Positions 6,950 through 15,199 are shown, numbered from the stretch's first letter. The stretch is DNA of 20,612 nt from an uncultured Geobacter sp. (GCA_937886325.1 CALABV010000067.1:1-20612); one strand, 5' to 3'. Notes: generated from the letters alone by a model not told the origin. A program made the numbers and translations.

Positions 6950-8071
6950 CTAACCTTCTTTCAACGAATAGTAGAACCTTGCCTTCCCTATTGCGGAAGA
7001 CAGATCCATTCCTGCGAAATCCTGGGCAACGAACCACCTGCCATTGACATCCGCATCCATGACAGCGCCAAGGAGAAGACCCGGTATAACGCTTTCCACT
7101 GGATGGGGAGCATCGCCCCCCCCCATATCCGTGCGCACAAAACCAGGGCAGGCAAGCGACATCATCACCCCGGTTCCCTGGAGTTCAGGTGCGATATCGT
7201 GGACGAACTTGTTCAATGCCGCCTTGCTGCAGGCATACGGCATCTCAAGAGGACGCTTCTGAATGGTGCTTGATATGTTAACGATTCGGCCGAATCGGCG
7301 CTCAATCATCCGAGGAAGAAGGGAATAGCAGATCCTGATCGGGGCTATAGTATTGATGGAAAAATGCCTCGCGTAATCATCAGCAGCGATATTGAAGGGA
7401 TCGTCACCGCAATAAAGGGATATTGCCGCGTTATTGAAAACGATATCAATAGGAGGATAATCTCTCGGAAGGGAATCGAGCATCATCTGCAATTCCGGTT
7501 CGATACCGAAGTCAGCGCAAACCGTCCTTACATCAACTCCCGTTCCTGAACAGGTTTTGACGACCTCTTCCAGGTTTTTCACGCAACGGCCATGAAGGAT
7601 CAGGTTGGAGCCTAGACTAGCCATCTCAATGGCTATCTGGCGACCGACCCCACGTGTTGCGCCAGTCACCAGTGCCCACTTCCCCTTTATGTCGATAATA
7701 GATTCGGACCGCACACCATCGAAGCAGAAAGGATCCAGGAGCTGTATATTCGTAACCACATCATATGAACGGTCAAAACAGGCAACATAAATGCTTGCGA
7801 ACCCTAATTGGTGGAGTTGAGCAAAGACCGGTTCGTATCTTCTAACCGTAATTACGACTGCCACAGTTTCCATATGGGAAAGAAGCTCATCAGGCGAGAT
7901 GCATGGAACCCCCTCAATAACTTTCCCCCATTTTTCTGCTGCATTATCGCAGATAAAATCGGGTCTGCGCCCTAACAGCAATACCAGTTGTGCAATACAG
8001 TCGGTCAAAGAAACGCCCGCCCCGAACAGACAGATATGCTGTGCATTACGAAGTCTATCCAGTTCCATCAT
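6950..8071 (-). CDS. short-chain dehydrogenase/reductase with N-terminal Rossmann-like domain
   Basis: The 373-residue protein has an added N-terminal domain (residues 10-110: QHICLFGAGVSLTDCI, FICDNA, IEGVPCI, AVVITVRR) followed by a full classical SDR. The SDR part shows WALVTGATRGVGRQIA (TGxxxGxG, 136-143), DIVFNNAAIS (NNA), NISSTIQ and MPYACSKAALN (catalytic S, Y, K), then LACPGFVRTDM. It is therefore an NAD(P)-dependent oxidoreductase, probably acting on a keto or hydroxy sugar, or on the carbonyl left by the TPP enzyme. The start overlaps the upstream stop as TGATG, with GGGTGA about 7 bases before, so translation is coupled. A run of nine G (7116-7124) lies in the codons for residues near 316. 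Confidence 0.85.
   Translation of the reverse strand: MMELDRLRNAQHICLFGAGVSLTDCIAQLVLLLGRRPDFICDNAAEKWGKVIEGVPCISPDELLSHMETVAVVITVRRYEPVFAQLHQLGFASIYVACFDRSYDVVTNIQLLDPFCFDGVRSESIIDIKGKWALVTGATRGVGRQIAIEMASLGSNLILHGRCVKNLEEVVKTCSGTGVDVRTVCADFGIEPELQMMLDSLPRDYPPIDIVFNNAAISLYCGDDPFNIAADDYARHFSINTIAPIRICYSLLPRMIERRFGRIVNISSTIQKRPLEMPYACSKAALNKFVHDIAPELQGTGVMMSLACPGFVRTDMGGGDAPHPVESVIPGLLLGAVMDADVNGRWFVAQDFAGMDLSSAIGKARFYYSLKEG
7116..7124 (-). repeat. homopolymer run, 9 C on + strand (G9 in the coding strand)
   Basis: The nine-base run encodes the G-G-G of RTDMGGGDA in the SDR gene. It is the longest G/C homopolymer I see in the window and long enough to be prone to slippage. Confidence 0.6.
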
Positions 8072-9582
8072 CAGATATCACCCAATGGGATACTGCCTGG
8101 AGGAGGTTCGTATGAAACGGATCGGGTGGCAAGATTATCCTCACTGGCAAGGGTATCACGGAGTTCGGCTTTCTCCTCCGACCCTGAACGCCAGTACTCC
8201 TCCAGCACCTTGAAAGTCGAGTTATCCGCGACCTGAGGCATCAGGGCAATGGAGAGATGAAAATACCTTTGCGCCACGACTTCATTGCCCGCAACCAATG
8301 ACCGAACACAGTATCTGATACATAAGTGGCTCAATTTTTCTATGGCTTGCGGTAGTCTGACGACGACTTTTTGCAGATTAAATATGGCTGCCGTTTCCGC
8401 TAGCTGGTGTTGAAGGATGTATGGCGCGATCACCTCGATCAGGTTTTCGCTGGCCAAGGAGGAGTCATTCTGTGAGTGTAATCTATGCAAAAGCAATGGC
8501 TCCTTCAGATACACCATATCGTATTCGCAGCATATGTTGAAATCAAGGAAGCGATTTCCATACCATCTGGCGCCAAGAGATCCAGGATTAGATTTGCCAT
8601 AAATCGAGCTGATTCTATACATGACCTGGGAAATACTTGGATTTACGGCAGCCAACATATATACAGCAGCCTGCTCTGCTCCTGATATCAAACATGAATG
8701 TTTGTAAAATGGTGGCTCATCAGTTCTGTTTCCTTCATCATTGATTATTGCGCGATGAACCATTACATAAGCAGCGTTTTGATGCTTTTCTAGAGCATTG
8801 ACTGATTTTTCCACAAAATCCGGCATAAAGACATCGTCAGAACACATAGTCACAAGGTACTTACCACCAACGTTTTTCCAGCAATTTAAATAATTAGCGT
8901 CACTGCCAAAATTGCTGCGATTGCGAGTAATGTACATTTTACCGGCATATTTGAGAGCATATTCCTGTGCGATGCTCCATGAGTCATCATCTGAGGCGTT
9001 ATCTGAAAAACACACCTCAACGTTTTCATATGTCTGTAAAAAAATGCTGTCAAGACATTGCCTAAGATAGCGTCCATAGTTATAATTATGAACCGTTATC
9101 GAAACCAGCGGTTTACCATGAATAGGGAGATGGTTGTTCTGCAAAACGGGTTTTGTATTACTATGCAGCGGATGAAGCGCCATTTCTCTACGCCTATTTT
9201 TTACCTTATCAAAATTCAAACATGGATTACCTTCCATAAGTTGAATGCATTTACTGAAATACTCTGGCAAAAAAGCATCATCAGAAGTGAGAGAAATGAA
9301 ATACTTGCCTTTAATAAGATTTAGATAATTATCATAAGCAGAACCACTATTCTTGTTTCGCGATATCGTGATAATACTCGCGTAGTTTTTTGCATACTCA
9401 ACAGCTATTTCCCATGCTCCATCTGTAGAAACATCATCAAGATAAACAATTTCAAAGTTATCAATGATATCCTGCTTTAATATTGATTCAAAACACTGCC
9501 TCAAATATCTACCGCTATATTTATGAATGAAAAAACTTATCAAAGGGTTATCAGGTTCATTTGCAATCGGTTCTTTTATCAT
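8071..9582 (-). CDS. glycosyltransferase family 2 with duplicated N-terminal domain
   Basis: The 503-residue protein contains two GT2 units in a row. The first (residues 12-125) has LISFFIHKYSGRYLRQC, EIVYLDDVSTDGAWEIA and YFISLTSDDAF, but stops after the DxD-like SDD, so only the nucleotide-binding half is present. The second (residues 157-345) is complete: LVSITVHNYNYGRYLRQC, VCFSDNASDDDSWSIA, YLVTMCSDDVFMPDF, then an acceptor half. The two share a clear pattern (HxYxxGRYLRQC), so the first is probably an internal duplication. Residues 400-470 look helical and TPR-like (AQRYFHLSIALMP). The likely role is glycan assembly. ATG 9582 lies 22 bases after the epimerase stop, with only a weak GGGG-type ribosome site. 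Confidence 0.85.
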   Translation of the reverse strand: MIKEPIANEPDNPLISFFIHKYSGRYLRQCFESILKQDIIDNFEIVYLDDVSTDGAWEIAVEYAKNYASIITISRNKNSGSAYDNYLNLIKGKYFISLTSDDAFLPEYFSKCIQLMEGNPCLNFDKVKNRRREMALHPLHSNTKPVLQNNHLPIHGKPLVSITVHNYNYGRYLRQCLDSIFLQTYENVEVCFSDNASDDDSWSIAQEYALKYAGKMYITRNRSNFGSDANYLNCWKNVGGKYLVTMCSDDVFMPDFVEKSVNALEKHQNAAYVMVHRAIINDEGNRTDEPPFYKHSCLISGAEQAAVYMLAAVNPSISQVMYRISSIYGKSNPGSLGARWYGNRFLDFNICCEYDMVYLKEPLLLHRLHSQNDSSLASENLIEVIAPYILQHQLAETAAIFNLQKVVVRLPQAIEKLSHLCIRYCVRSLVAGNEVVAQRYFHLSIALMPQVADNSTFKVLEEYWRSGSEEKAELRDTLASEDNLATRSVSYEPPPGSIPLGDI

Positions 9583-9604
9583 TATCTTGCCCCAACTGTT
9601 CCTG

Positions 9605-10549
9605 TTATCGCAAAAGTATTTTTCTCGTTTCCTGCCGGAGAGTGTCGAGTGAACTGAACCGTGGTACGTATCCTATCTTAGCCGCCTCACGAAATTCCGA
9701 TGAATAATGATTCTTTCTTCCGGTTGCACTATTGAAATCATAGAAATCGCAAACAGTATATTTCAACCCGAACTCACTGGAAAACAGCTTCAGGATTTCT
9801 GTTTTTGACACCGGTTTTGCACTGACAACATCATAGGCGCCGTTTACCCTTTCCATTCTAATACATGCTTCAATCATTGAGAAGAGGTCATCAGGATGAA
9901 GATAGTCGCGAACCATATCTCTACTATCTGTAATCAGTGTCTTATCATAAATAATCGAATTCAAGATTTCCGTTATGAAGTAACCATCGCCAAGGTCGAT
10001 ATATTTGCTGAAAAACGAAAAGACCCTGAGATCAACTATATTCAGTTTCTCAAAAGCCCTATGTTTTGCCTCGGTGTAAAGGCGTGTGATAGAGTAATAG
10101 TCTTCTTTCTGAACACTATTTACAGTTATACAGTTGCACGTATGTTCATTAACAGGCTCCGAATGGTCCTTGCCGTAGATCGATCCGCTGCTAAAACTGA
10201 TGTAGAGGGACTCGGGGCCCTTCTTCTTGAGATAGTTGATAACCAAATTATCGAACTGTTCACCTACCGAAAAATACTGGGTGAAGTCTGACAACATCTT
10301 TTTGAGAGTGCCAACACCGACACAATTGATGATAACATCATAAACTTCGTCCTCGAACTTAGAATATCCGCTATGAACCGTCAGGTTGCCGCCCCGGCAT
10401 TCGACTGCTGCTGCTAGAAACGACGACATCAACTCAGGATTTCTTGTAAAAAGATGGATGTCATAGGTCATTCTCGACACCAGCCTGACAATTATGTTCT
10501 TTGCAATATGTGAATTTGATCCAAGAATGGCAATTTTGAGAGCATTCAT
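9605..10549 (-). CDS. NAD(P)-dependent epimerase/dehydratase-like (extended SDR) protein
   Basis: The 314-residue protein is of the nucleotide-sugar epimerase/dehydratase/reductase type. It begins MNALKIAILGSNSHIAKNI, a Rossmann start in which the usual GxxGxxG is reduced to GSNSHIA. It continues with VIINCVGVGT, YISFSSGSIYGKD (the S region), YSITRLYTEAKHRA (Y-x3-K catalytic pair), LRVFSFFSKY, and DYLHPDDLFSMI, which is typical of sugar epimerases. It probably reduces or epimerises a keto sugar made earlier in the pathway, such as the 4-keto-3,6-dideoxy product of RfbH; that substrate is inferred from context only. The start lies 5 bases after the radical SAM stop, with no clear ribosome site, suggesting re-initiation by coupling. 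Confidence 0.82.
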   Translation of the reverse strand: MNALKIAILGSNSHIAKNIIVRLVSRMTYDIHLFTRNPELMSSFLAAAVECRGGNLTVHSGYSKFEDEVYDVIINCVGVGTLKKMLSDFTQYFSVGEQFDNLVINYLKKKGPESLYISFSSGSIYGKDHSEPVNEHTCNCITVNSVQKEDYYSITRLYTEAKHRAFEKLNIVDLRVFSFFSKYIDLGDGYFITEILNSIIYDKTLITDSRDMVRDYLHPDDLFSMIEACIRMERVNGAYDVVSAKPVSKTEILKLFSSEFGLKYTVCDFYDFNSATGRKNHYSSEFREAAKIGYVPRFSSLDTLRQETRKILLR

Positions 10550-10554
10550 GACAG

Positions 10555-11571
10555 TTAAATATAACAGAGCTTGAGGCGATCTATCGCCTCATTGATGATG
10601 TCCTCAGGAAAGAGGCGGTGCTTGATGATATTGCAAATCTCGCAGGCCGATGACGCGGTGCTCGCTCCCTCAAGCATCTTCTGTCTGAATTTGTTGAAGA
10701 CGGTGCCTGTCCAAATCTCGTTAACGGGCTGTTCGTTGCAGTCACCAACAATACAGGGGTAATCTATGGAGTAACAGGGGACCACTTTCCCATCCGGATT
10801 GATCTGCAAGGTAAAAAAAGGCTGTGGGCAGATGTGCATTTCGGAGACAGGGAGCCCGAACTGGGTAACCGATGCACTCTTGCCTTGCAGCACCTCTTCA
10901 TAGTCAACCCAGGGATAGATTGGGCCAGCAAACTCAATGCCAATACTGTCACAGATATCGCCAAATATCGAATAAAATTTCTGCTCGTCATCCGCGCCAT
11001 CGAGCGCGTAATCGATTATCTTCACGTGGAGCTGAGCATCCCCTTTGCGCTCATGGAAATAGCGTATGTTTGCAACGAACTCCTCAAAATTGATGTTCGC
11101 GCCACAAACCTGTCTGTACTTTTCGCTGGAGGTACCTTGGATGGAGATAATCAGCCGAGAAAGGCCTGCATTTAGTAGGGCGTCGCTCATCTCATGACTC
11201 AGCAACGAACCATTTGTTAATATTTCAACCCTGTCCGTTATTCCCTTATTGACTGAGTATTCAACCATTTCAACGATCTGCTTGTGCAGTAACGGTTCCC
11301 CCATGCCGACAAAGCGCAAAACCTTCAGCTTATCCTGAAACCGCGCCATATCATTGATGCATTTTTTGAATAGACCAAAATCCATGATTACCCTGTCCGA
11401 TACAAAACCACGTTTTTGCATCTCGGTCGAAAACACACAGTAGTTACAGGTGAAGTTGCAGGCGTAGATTGGAAATATCTGCACCACGAGCGGCGTGGAA
11501 AGCGGCAATACGTCGGCAAGTCTGGTACGTTTCCCACCCGGAGCCTGTCCCTTTATTAATTGTGCTTTCAT
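10555..11571 (-). CDS. radical SAM/SPASM-domain protein
   Basis: The 338-residue protein has PIYACNFTCNYCVF (C38, C42, C45, the CxxxCxxC cluster site), RFVGMGEPLLH (GxGEP), EILTNGSLL and LIISIQGTS. It ends in a SPASM-type region: CPQPFFTLQINPDGKVVPC, a further C before VGDC, and ACEIC. Two extra Fe-S clusters, or one, are therefore likely. Family members modify peptides or small molecules, some of them sugars and aminocyclitols; the substrate here is unknown. It is a paralogue of the gene upstream (same PLxTPLV...C opening and same SPASM layout). ATG 11571 overlaps that gene's stop as ATGA and has GGGAGA just upstream. The frame is open to a GTG at 11604, which lacks a ribosome site. Confidence 0.87.
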   Translation of the reverse strand: MKAQLIKGQAPGGKRTRLADVLPLSTPLVVQIFPIYACNFTCNYCVFSTEMQKRGFVSDRVIMDFGLFKKCINDMARFQDKLKVLRFVGMGEPLLHKQIVEMVEYSVNKGITDRVEILTNGSLLSHEMSDALLNAGLSRLIISIQGTSSEKYRQVCGANINFEEFVANIRYFHERKGDAQLHVKIIDYALDGADDEQKFYSIFGDICDSIGIEFAGPIYPWVDYEEVLQGKSASVTQFGLPVSEMHICPQPFFTLQINPDGKVVPCYSIDYPCIVGDCNEQPVNEIWTGTVFNKFRQKMLEGASTASSACEICNIIKHRLFPEDIINEAIDRLKLCYI

Positions 11572-12563
11572 AGGTTCTCCCATTGAGTAAGACGCCTTAT
11601 ACACTCGTCAGCATAGTCATCCAGATTATCAACTTCACAATAATCATTCATGCAGCAACCCTTACAGGGATCTAGACTTCCCTTTTCTCCAGACAGATGT
11701 GCTAGCTGTAATTTCCTCAACGATTTGCTCCGCCAAATCTCGGGCAGAGATGATTCATATAGATTGCCAATAACGTTTACCCGACTCCAATCCACACAAC
11801 ATGGGACAACCTCTCCATCCGCCTGTACTTGTACTCCCTTGAAAATCTGGGCACAAACCCTTCTTGGAGTGATTGCCTCATCGCCCCATCGAAACTCGTT
11901 CACCGAAAAGGTTGTTTCCATCTGGGGCCACATGGGAACGATTTTTTCAATAAACATCTCATCACATTTATCTTTGAACAGCGCGAAAAACCGCGCTTCT
12001 TTTTCGCTTGACGTAACAGCCTCGTGGTTGATTTTTACATGAAGGATACAATCACCCCGTGTGGTATATAATGCGTCAATGTTTCGTATCAAAGCGGAAA
12101 AATCAACTCTCGTTCCACATATTCTAAGATACTCATCATCAGAAAGACCTTCTATCGAGCAGACTATACGAGTGAGATGACGAGGCAATTGTTCTATAAG
12201 CTCCGGAGTCAGCAAAACGGCATTCGTAATAAGCTCAGTTTTTTCGGCTACCATCTTCAAAGATGCATAGGAAAGCATGTCAACAAGACATGGGTTTATT
12301 AACGGCTCTCCATTGCCGCAAACACGCATCATTTTGATTTTTTTTGGAAATTTTTCAATCTCATCTATCATTTTACAGAAAAGATCGACCGGCATCATAG
12401 CTTTCTTCAAGCCACTGGAAGCAGTGCCGTGTGGGCAGAATCCGCACTTGAGGTTACAAAAACCAGAGGGTTCTACATAGATTACAAGCGGAGTTTCCAG
12501 AGGCACTGCTTCATGCAAGAGCAACCTGTTTTGTCCGACCTGGGATGTCAGCTTTACTTCCAT
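11568..12563 (-). CDS. radical SAM/SPASM-domain protein (paralogue of the next gene)
   Basis: The 331-residue protein opens with PLETPLVIYVEPSGFCNLKC and continues with GFCPHGT, so C36, C40 and C43 form the SAM cluster motif. It goes on with MRVCGNGEPLIN (GxGEP), ELITNAVLL and IVCSIEGLS. The C-terminal SPASM region shows VQVQADGEVVPCCVDW, GNLYESSLPEIWRSK and CKGCCMNDYC. The 'GxxPCC...GN...eIW' pattern is the standard SPASM signature. It may form a functional pair with the overlapping downstream paralogue. I chose ATG 12563 because AAAGGG lies about 8 bases upstream; a GTG at 12569 would put the ribosome site too close. The gene follows the third radical SAM gene by 24 bases. Confidence 0.88.
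   Translation of the reverse strand: MEVKLTSQVGQNRLLLHEAVPLETPLVIYVEPSGFCNLKCGFCPHGTASSGLKKAMMPVDLFCKMIDEIEKFPKKIKMMRVCGNGEPLINPCLVDMLSYASLKMVAEKTELITNAVLLTPELIEQLPRHLTRIVCSIEGLSDDEYLRICGTRVDFSALIRNIDALYTTRGDCILHVKINHEAVTSSEKEARFFALFKDKCDEMFIEKIVPMWPQMETTFSVNEFRWGDEAITPRRVCAQIFKGVQVQADGEVVPCCVDWSRVNVIGNLYESSLPEIWRSKSLRKLQLAHLSGEKGSLDPCKGCCMNDYCEVDNLDDYADECIRRLTQWENL
11576..11581 (-). promoter_or_regulatory. ribosome binding site (GGGAGA) deciding the start at 11571
   Basis: GGGAGA on the - strand lies 4 bases before ATG 11571 (GGAG core 6 bases away), inside the end of the upstream gene. It favours this ATG over the GTG at 11604. Confidence 0.6.
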
Positions 12564-12587
12564 AGGCACACCCTTTGTGTTTGTGTG

Positions 12588-13670
12588 TTATAGACTCTCC
12601 TGGAACGGTTTCACCGTTTTGTCTTCATCCGTAAACACTTCAGCGCAGGGCACCGGCAATCGCTTGCCGTAGATGCGGTTAACCACATATTTCTGTATAA
12701 ATTCCCTGTCTTCAGCAATAAAACAGGTATCTATTCGCTCCCCAAAATACTTGATGCTCAGTCCTCGCTTGATTATATCCTTTAGAGGTTCTTCAAAGAC
12801 ATTCCCAATTGAGGTGTGGGTATAGGGACACGGTAGGACATCACCGTATTGAGTAACGGAAATCATCCCTTTGACTGCTATGCAGCCGATATCAAGCCCA
12901 TACGCTGGAGTAAGGTGGGTGTATACTTGGTGCAGTTTTTCCAGTTCCCGCATGTAGTCCATATCAGCCTTGTCAACCAAGACATCAAAGTTACCCTCCC
13001 ATGCCCCCACAGGCTTTGCATAGGTAACAAAGACGCCTATTCCTTTGGAGTTGAAATACCTGACAAATTCCAGGAATTCCTCGGAGTGAAGCCTCTGTTT
13101 CGTGACAACGGTCTGAATAAATATGGCAAGCCCCGCGTCTTTTGCGTAATCAACCGCTTTCATTGCCCGTTCATGTGAGCCAGGCGCTTTTCTAAAATGA
13201 TCGTGCTCGGTGGGATTAAGACTGTCAATGCTCAACTGAACCCTGTCAACGCCAATTGCCTTCAAATGCGCTGCTTTTTCAGCGTCGAGAAACCATCCGT
13301 TAGTATCAACATTTATGTAGAATTTATTCGGATCAATTGCCTTAACAACGTCATCGAAATCCTTGAAAATCAGGGGTTCTCCTCCGGTTATCACGAAACG
13401 GGCAAGTCCCATTTCATCCGCTTGACGCGCTAGGGATTTGACGTCCTCCAACGTAAACTGCCTGCCATCCATTTTCCCCTGAAAGCGTTTTACCGAACAA
13501 TGTTCGCAAAAGAAATTGCAACTGTAATTATATTGAAACTGAATGATCGCGATACTTTCGCCTCGCCTAATTTTCTCCTCGAACTTCATTATTTTTTCAT
13601 AGACATAGGGTTTTGTTTCCTTAAGAAGACTTCTTTTCCTTGCCTCTTCTTTAGAATTTACGATATTCAT
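12588..13670 (-). CDS. radical SAM protein with C-terminal SPASM-like cysteines
   Basis: The 360-residue protein has a helical leader of about 40 residues, then FQYNYSCNFFCEHCSVKRF (C51, C55, C58), FVITGGEPLIF (GGEP), INVDTNGWFL and VQLSIDSLNPTEHD, all core radical SAM motifs. The C-terminal part has IGCIAVKG, ISVTQYGDVLPCPYTHTSIGN, and isolated cysteines in DTCFIA and PVPCAEVF, compatible with a SPASM or twitch auxiliary cluster. It is only loosely related to the following pair. Function is unknown; the surroundings suggest modification of a sugar or sugar-linked intermediate. ATG 13670 lies 3 bases after the Nudix stop; AAAGGGG sits about 10 bases upstream, a little far. Confidence 0.86.
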   Translation of the reverse strand: MNIVNSKEEARKRSLLKETKPYVYEKIMKFEEKIRRGESIAIIQFQYNYSCNFFCEHCSVKRFQGKMDGRQFTLEDVKSLARQADEMGLARFVITGGEPLIFKDFDDVVKAIDPNKFYINVDTNGWFLDAEKAAHLKAIGVDRVQLSIDSLNPTEHDHFRKAPGSHERAMKAVDYAKDAGLAIFIQTVVTKQRLHSEEFLEFVRYFNSKGIGVFVTYAKPVGAWEGNFDVLVDKADMDYMRELEKLHQVYTHLTPAYGLDIGCIAVKGMISVTQYGDVLPCPYTHTSIGNVFEEPLKDIIKRGLSIKYFGERIDTCFIAEDREFIQKYVVNRIYGKRLPVPCAEVFTDEDKTVKPFQESL

Positions 13671-13673
13671 GCT

Positions 13674-14249
13674 TCACGAACCCCTTTCAGGTGTAAACAC
13701 GGTTGCAATAACAACATCATCTGCCAATATCGTCTTTTGCTCACTGACCAAGCGATCGATATGCCTTCGGTAAACCTCGTGAACGGGTAACAGATTTCGA
13801 GGGCATCTATCGTGCCAAGCAAGATAGCCATTATCTTCAGCCATAAGGCCCGTATTCAGTGGTATAAACGATGCCGGGAGATGGCAGCGGTAAAGAAATG
13901 ACAGAAAGTGCCCGCGGATATCCCTGGTTCTATGAATCATCTGATTTATTTCTACAGGGATCGGGTCATAGTTGACGGTCCTGCCGACTTCATTCATCGC
14001 AACCTTCTCGATACGCGATTCCAGAGTCTCTTTGAATCGAACAATACCACCGGGAATGTGCCATCCTCTGCCGGCGTATTGATCATCGCGCCACGACAAA
14101 AGAACTCGTTCATTATCATCTTTGATCAGCAGGTCAACATTCACCAATGGGGTCATACTGCTGATGTAATAAAAGATTTCATCCGGCAGACCTGCGGAAG
14201 GATCTGGAACCGCATTGGTAAGGGTAGACAACGCTGTTTCAACGCTCAC
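13674..14249 (-). CDS. Nudix hydrolase, GDP-mannose mannosyl hydrolase-like
   Basis: The 191-residue protein has SMTPLVNVDLLIKDDNERVL, then GRGWHIPGGIVRFKETLESR and IEKVAMNEVGR. The Nudix box (residues 68-90) keeps G-x5-E but has K-V-A-M-N-E in place of R-E-U-x-E-E. This relaxed box, together with the TPLV start, matches the GDP-mannose mannosyl hydrolase (Gmm/NudD) subfamily, which hydrolyses NDP-hexoses with loss of one acidic metal ligand. Here it may adjust an NDP-sugar pool or release a sugar for later steps. The start is GTG 14249: CAGGAG lies 6 bases before it, and the overlapping ATG would read straight into a stop. Length is slightly above the usual 150-160 residues because of a C-terminal extension. 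Confidence 0.82.
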   Translation of the reverse strand: MSVETALSTLTNAVPDPSAGLPDEIFYYISSMTPLVNVDLLIKDDNERVLLSWRDDQYAGRGWHIPGGIVRFKETLESRIEKVAMNEVGRTVNYDPIPVEINQMIHRTRDIRGHFLSFLYRCHLPASFIPLNTGLMAEDNGYLAWHDRCPRNLLPVHEVYRRHIDRLVSEQKTILADDVVIATVFTPERGS

Positions 14250-14250
14250 A

Positions 14251-15153
14251 TCAAACTCCTGACACTAATGATGTCCTATCAATGTCATCAGTCAGTACCG
14301 CCATGAAATTGGATACGCCAAACTTTTCATGAATCTCGCTGTATGCTTCAACAGGATAAAAATAGCCACCAGGCGTGATTCTAAACAGCTTCAAATTATG
14401 TGAACTGAAGAAATACCAGAAATCCTGAAAGAAGGTTCTCGTATCAACATTGCAGCCCCCAAACTCGAAGGAGACGATACCGACAGCGCCATTTTCGAAC
14501 ATCATCCTCGCACCGTTCAAGGCATCAAGTTCATGGCCCTCAATATCGATCTTGAGCAGATGGATATGTGAAATGTCGTTTTCTGAACAGTAGCCATCAA
14601 TTGTGTTCAATTGAACTGATTCTACCATATCGAACTGAATGCCAAGATGATCGAGTCTTCTCCTCGTTAACGACGCGCAGCCAGAACCCGAAACGTCATA
14701 AAACAGCAGGGACTCACCCGGTTCCTTCCCAATGGCAATATTGTTTAGCCTGAACCGTTCGTCATATGCAAAGGAATCGTGTAACATCCTGAACGCTTCA
14801 TTTCCAGGTTCAAAGCAATGGATCGAATAGTGTTCAGTTGATATGTTATCAAGGAGAAGTCGTAGGAACTGCCCCCTGTTGGCACCAACATCAAAGATAC
14901 AGTATGGCGGGTCAGCGCTTTGTTTCAATATGTTAAACAGCGCTTTTTCACCGCTCGTCTGCACCTCGCTGCTCCCAATGCTTCCACCTCCAACCCCCTG
15001 CAAAACATGAGCAGTCTGAACAATCTCCTCAAGCAAATCCTGAGCGAAGCGGTTACCCGTCAACTTTATCAGGACGTTTTTAACCAGCCGCCTTAACGGC
15101 GTCATGGTATGTTTGTCCAAAAAACTGTCCTGCAGATATTTCGGAAATTCCAT
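14251..15153 (-). CDS. FkbM-family SAM-dependent methyltransferase
   Basis: The 300-residue protein has CIFDVGANRGQFLRLL (SAM loop, near residue 87), IHCFEPGNEAFRML (FEP motif) and IHLLKIDIEGHELDALNGA (the conserved D-I-E-G-x-E), so it is a complete FkbM enzyme. Residues 1-80 are a helical leader unlike the Rossmann-like domain on the two FkbM proteins at 3-5.4 kb. It probably O-methylates a sugar of the surface glycan. With three FkbM genes in the locus, a multiply methylated product is likely. ATG 15153 has AGGGGA about 10 bases upstream and follows the HAD gene by 46 bases, the widest gap in the operon. I see no promoter in that gap. Confidence 0.85.
   Translation of the reverse strand: MEFPKYLQDSFLDKHTMTPLRRLVKNVLIKLTGNRFAQDLLEEIVQTAHVLQGVGGGSIGSSEVQTSGEKALFNILKQSADPPYCIFDVGANRGQFLRLLLDNISTEHYSIHCFEPGNEAFRMLHDSFAYDERFRLNNIAIGKEPGESLLFYDVSGSGCASLTRRRLDHLGIQFDMVESVQLNTIDGYCSENDISHIHLLKIDIEGHELDALNGARMMFENGAVGIVSFEFGGCNVDTRTFFQDFWYFFSSHNLKLFRITPGGYFYPVEAYSEIHEKFGVSNFMAVLTDDIDRTSLVSGV
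14256..14261 (-). promoter_or_regulatory. ribosome binding site (CAGGAG) for the GTG start at 14249
   Basis: CAGGAG on the - strand lies 6 bases before GTG 14249 and overlaps the end of the FkbM gene, whose TGA ends one base before the GTG. This supports a coupled GTG start. Confidence 0.65.
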
Positions 15154-15199
15154 GAGGTTTGATATCCCCTTACAGGTTATCCTACAAAGTCAAATTTTA

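Noticed and set aside
15154..15199. Possible internal promoter between the HAD and FkbM genes
   Set aside because: The 46-base gap is the widest in the operon, but I see no convincing -35/-10 pair.
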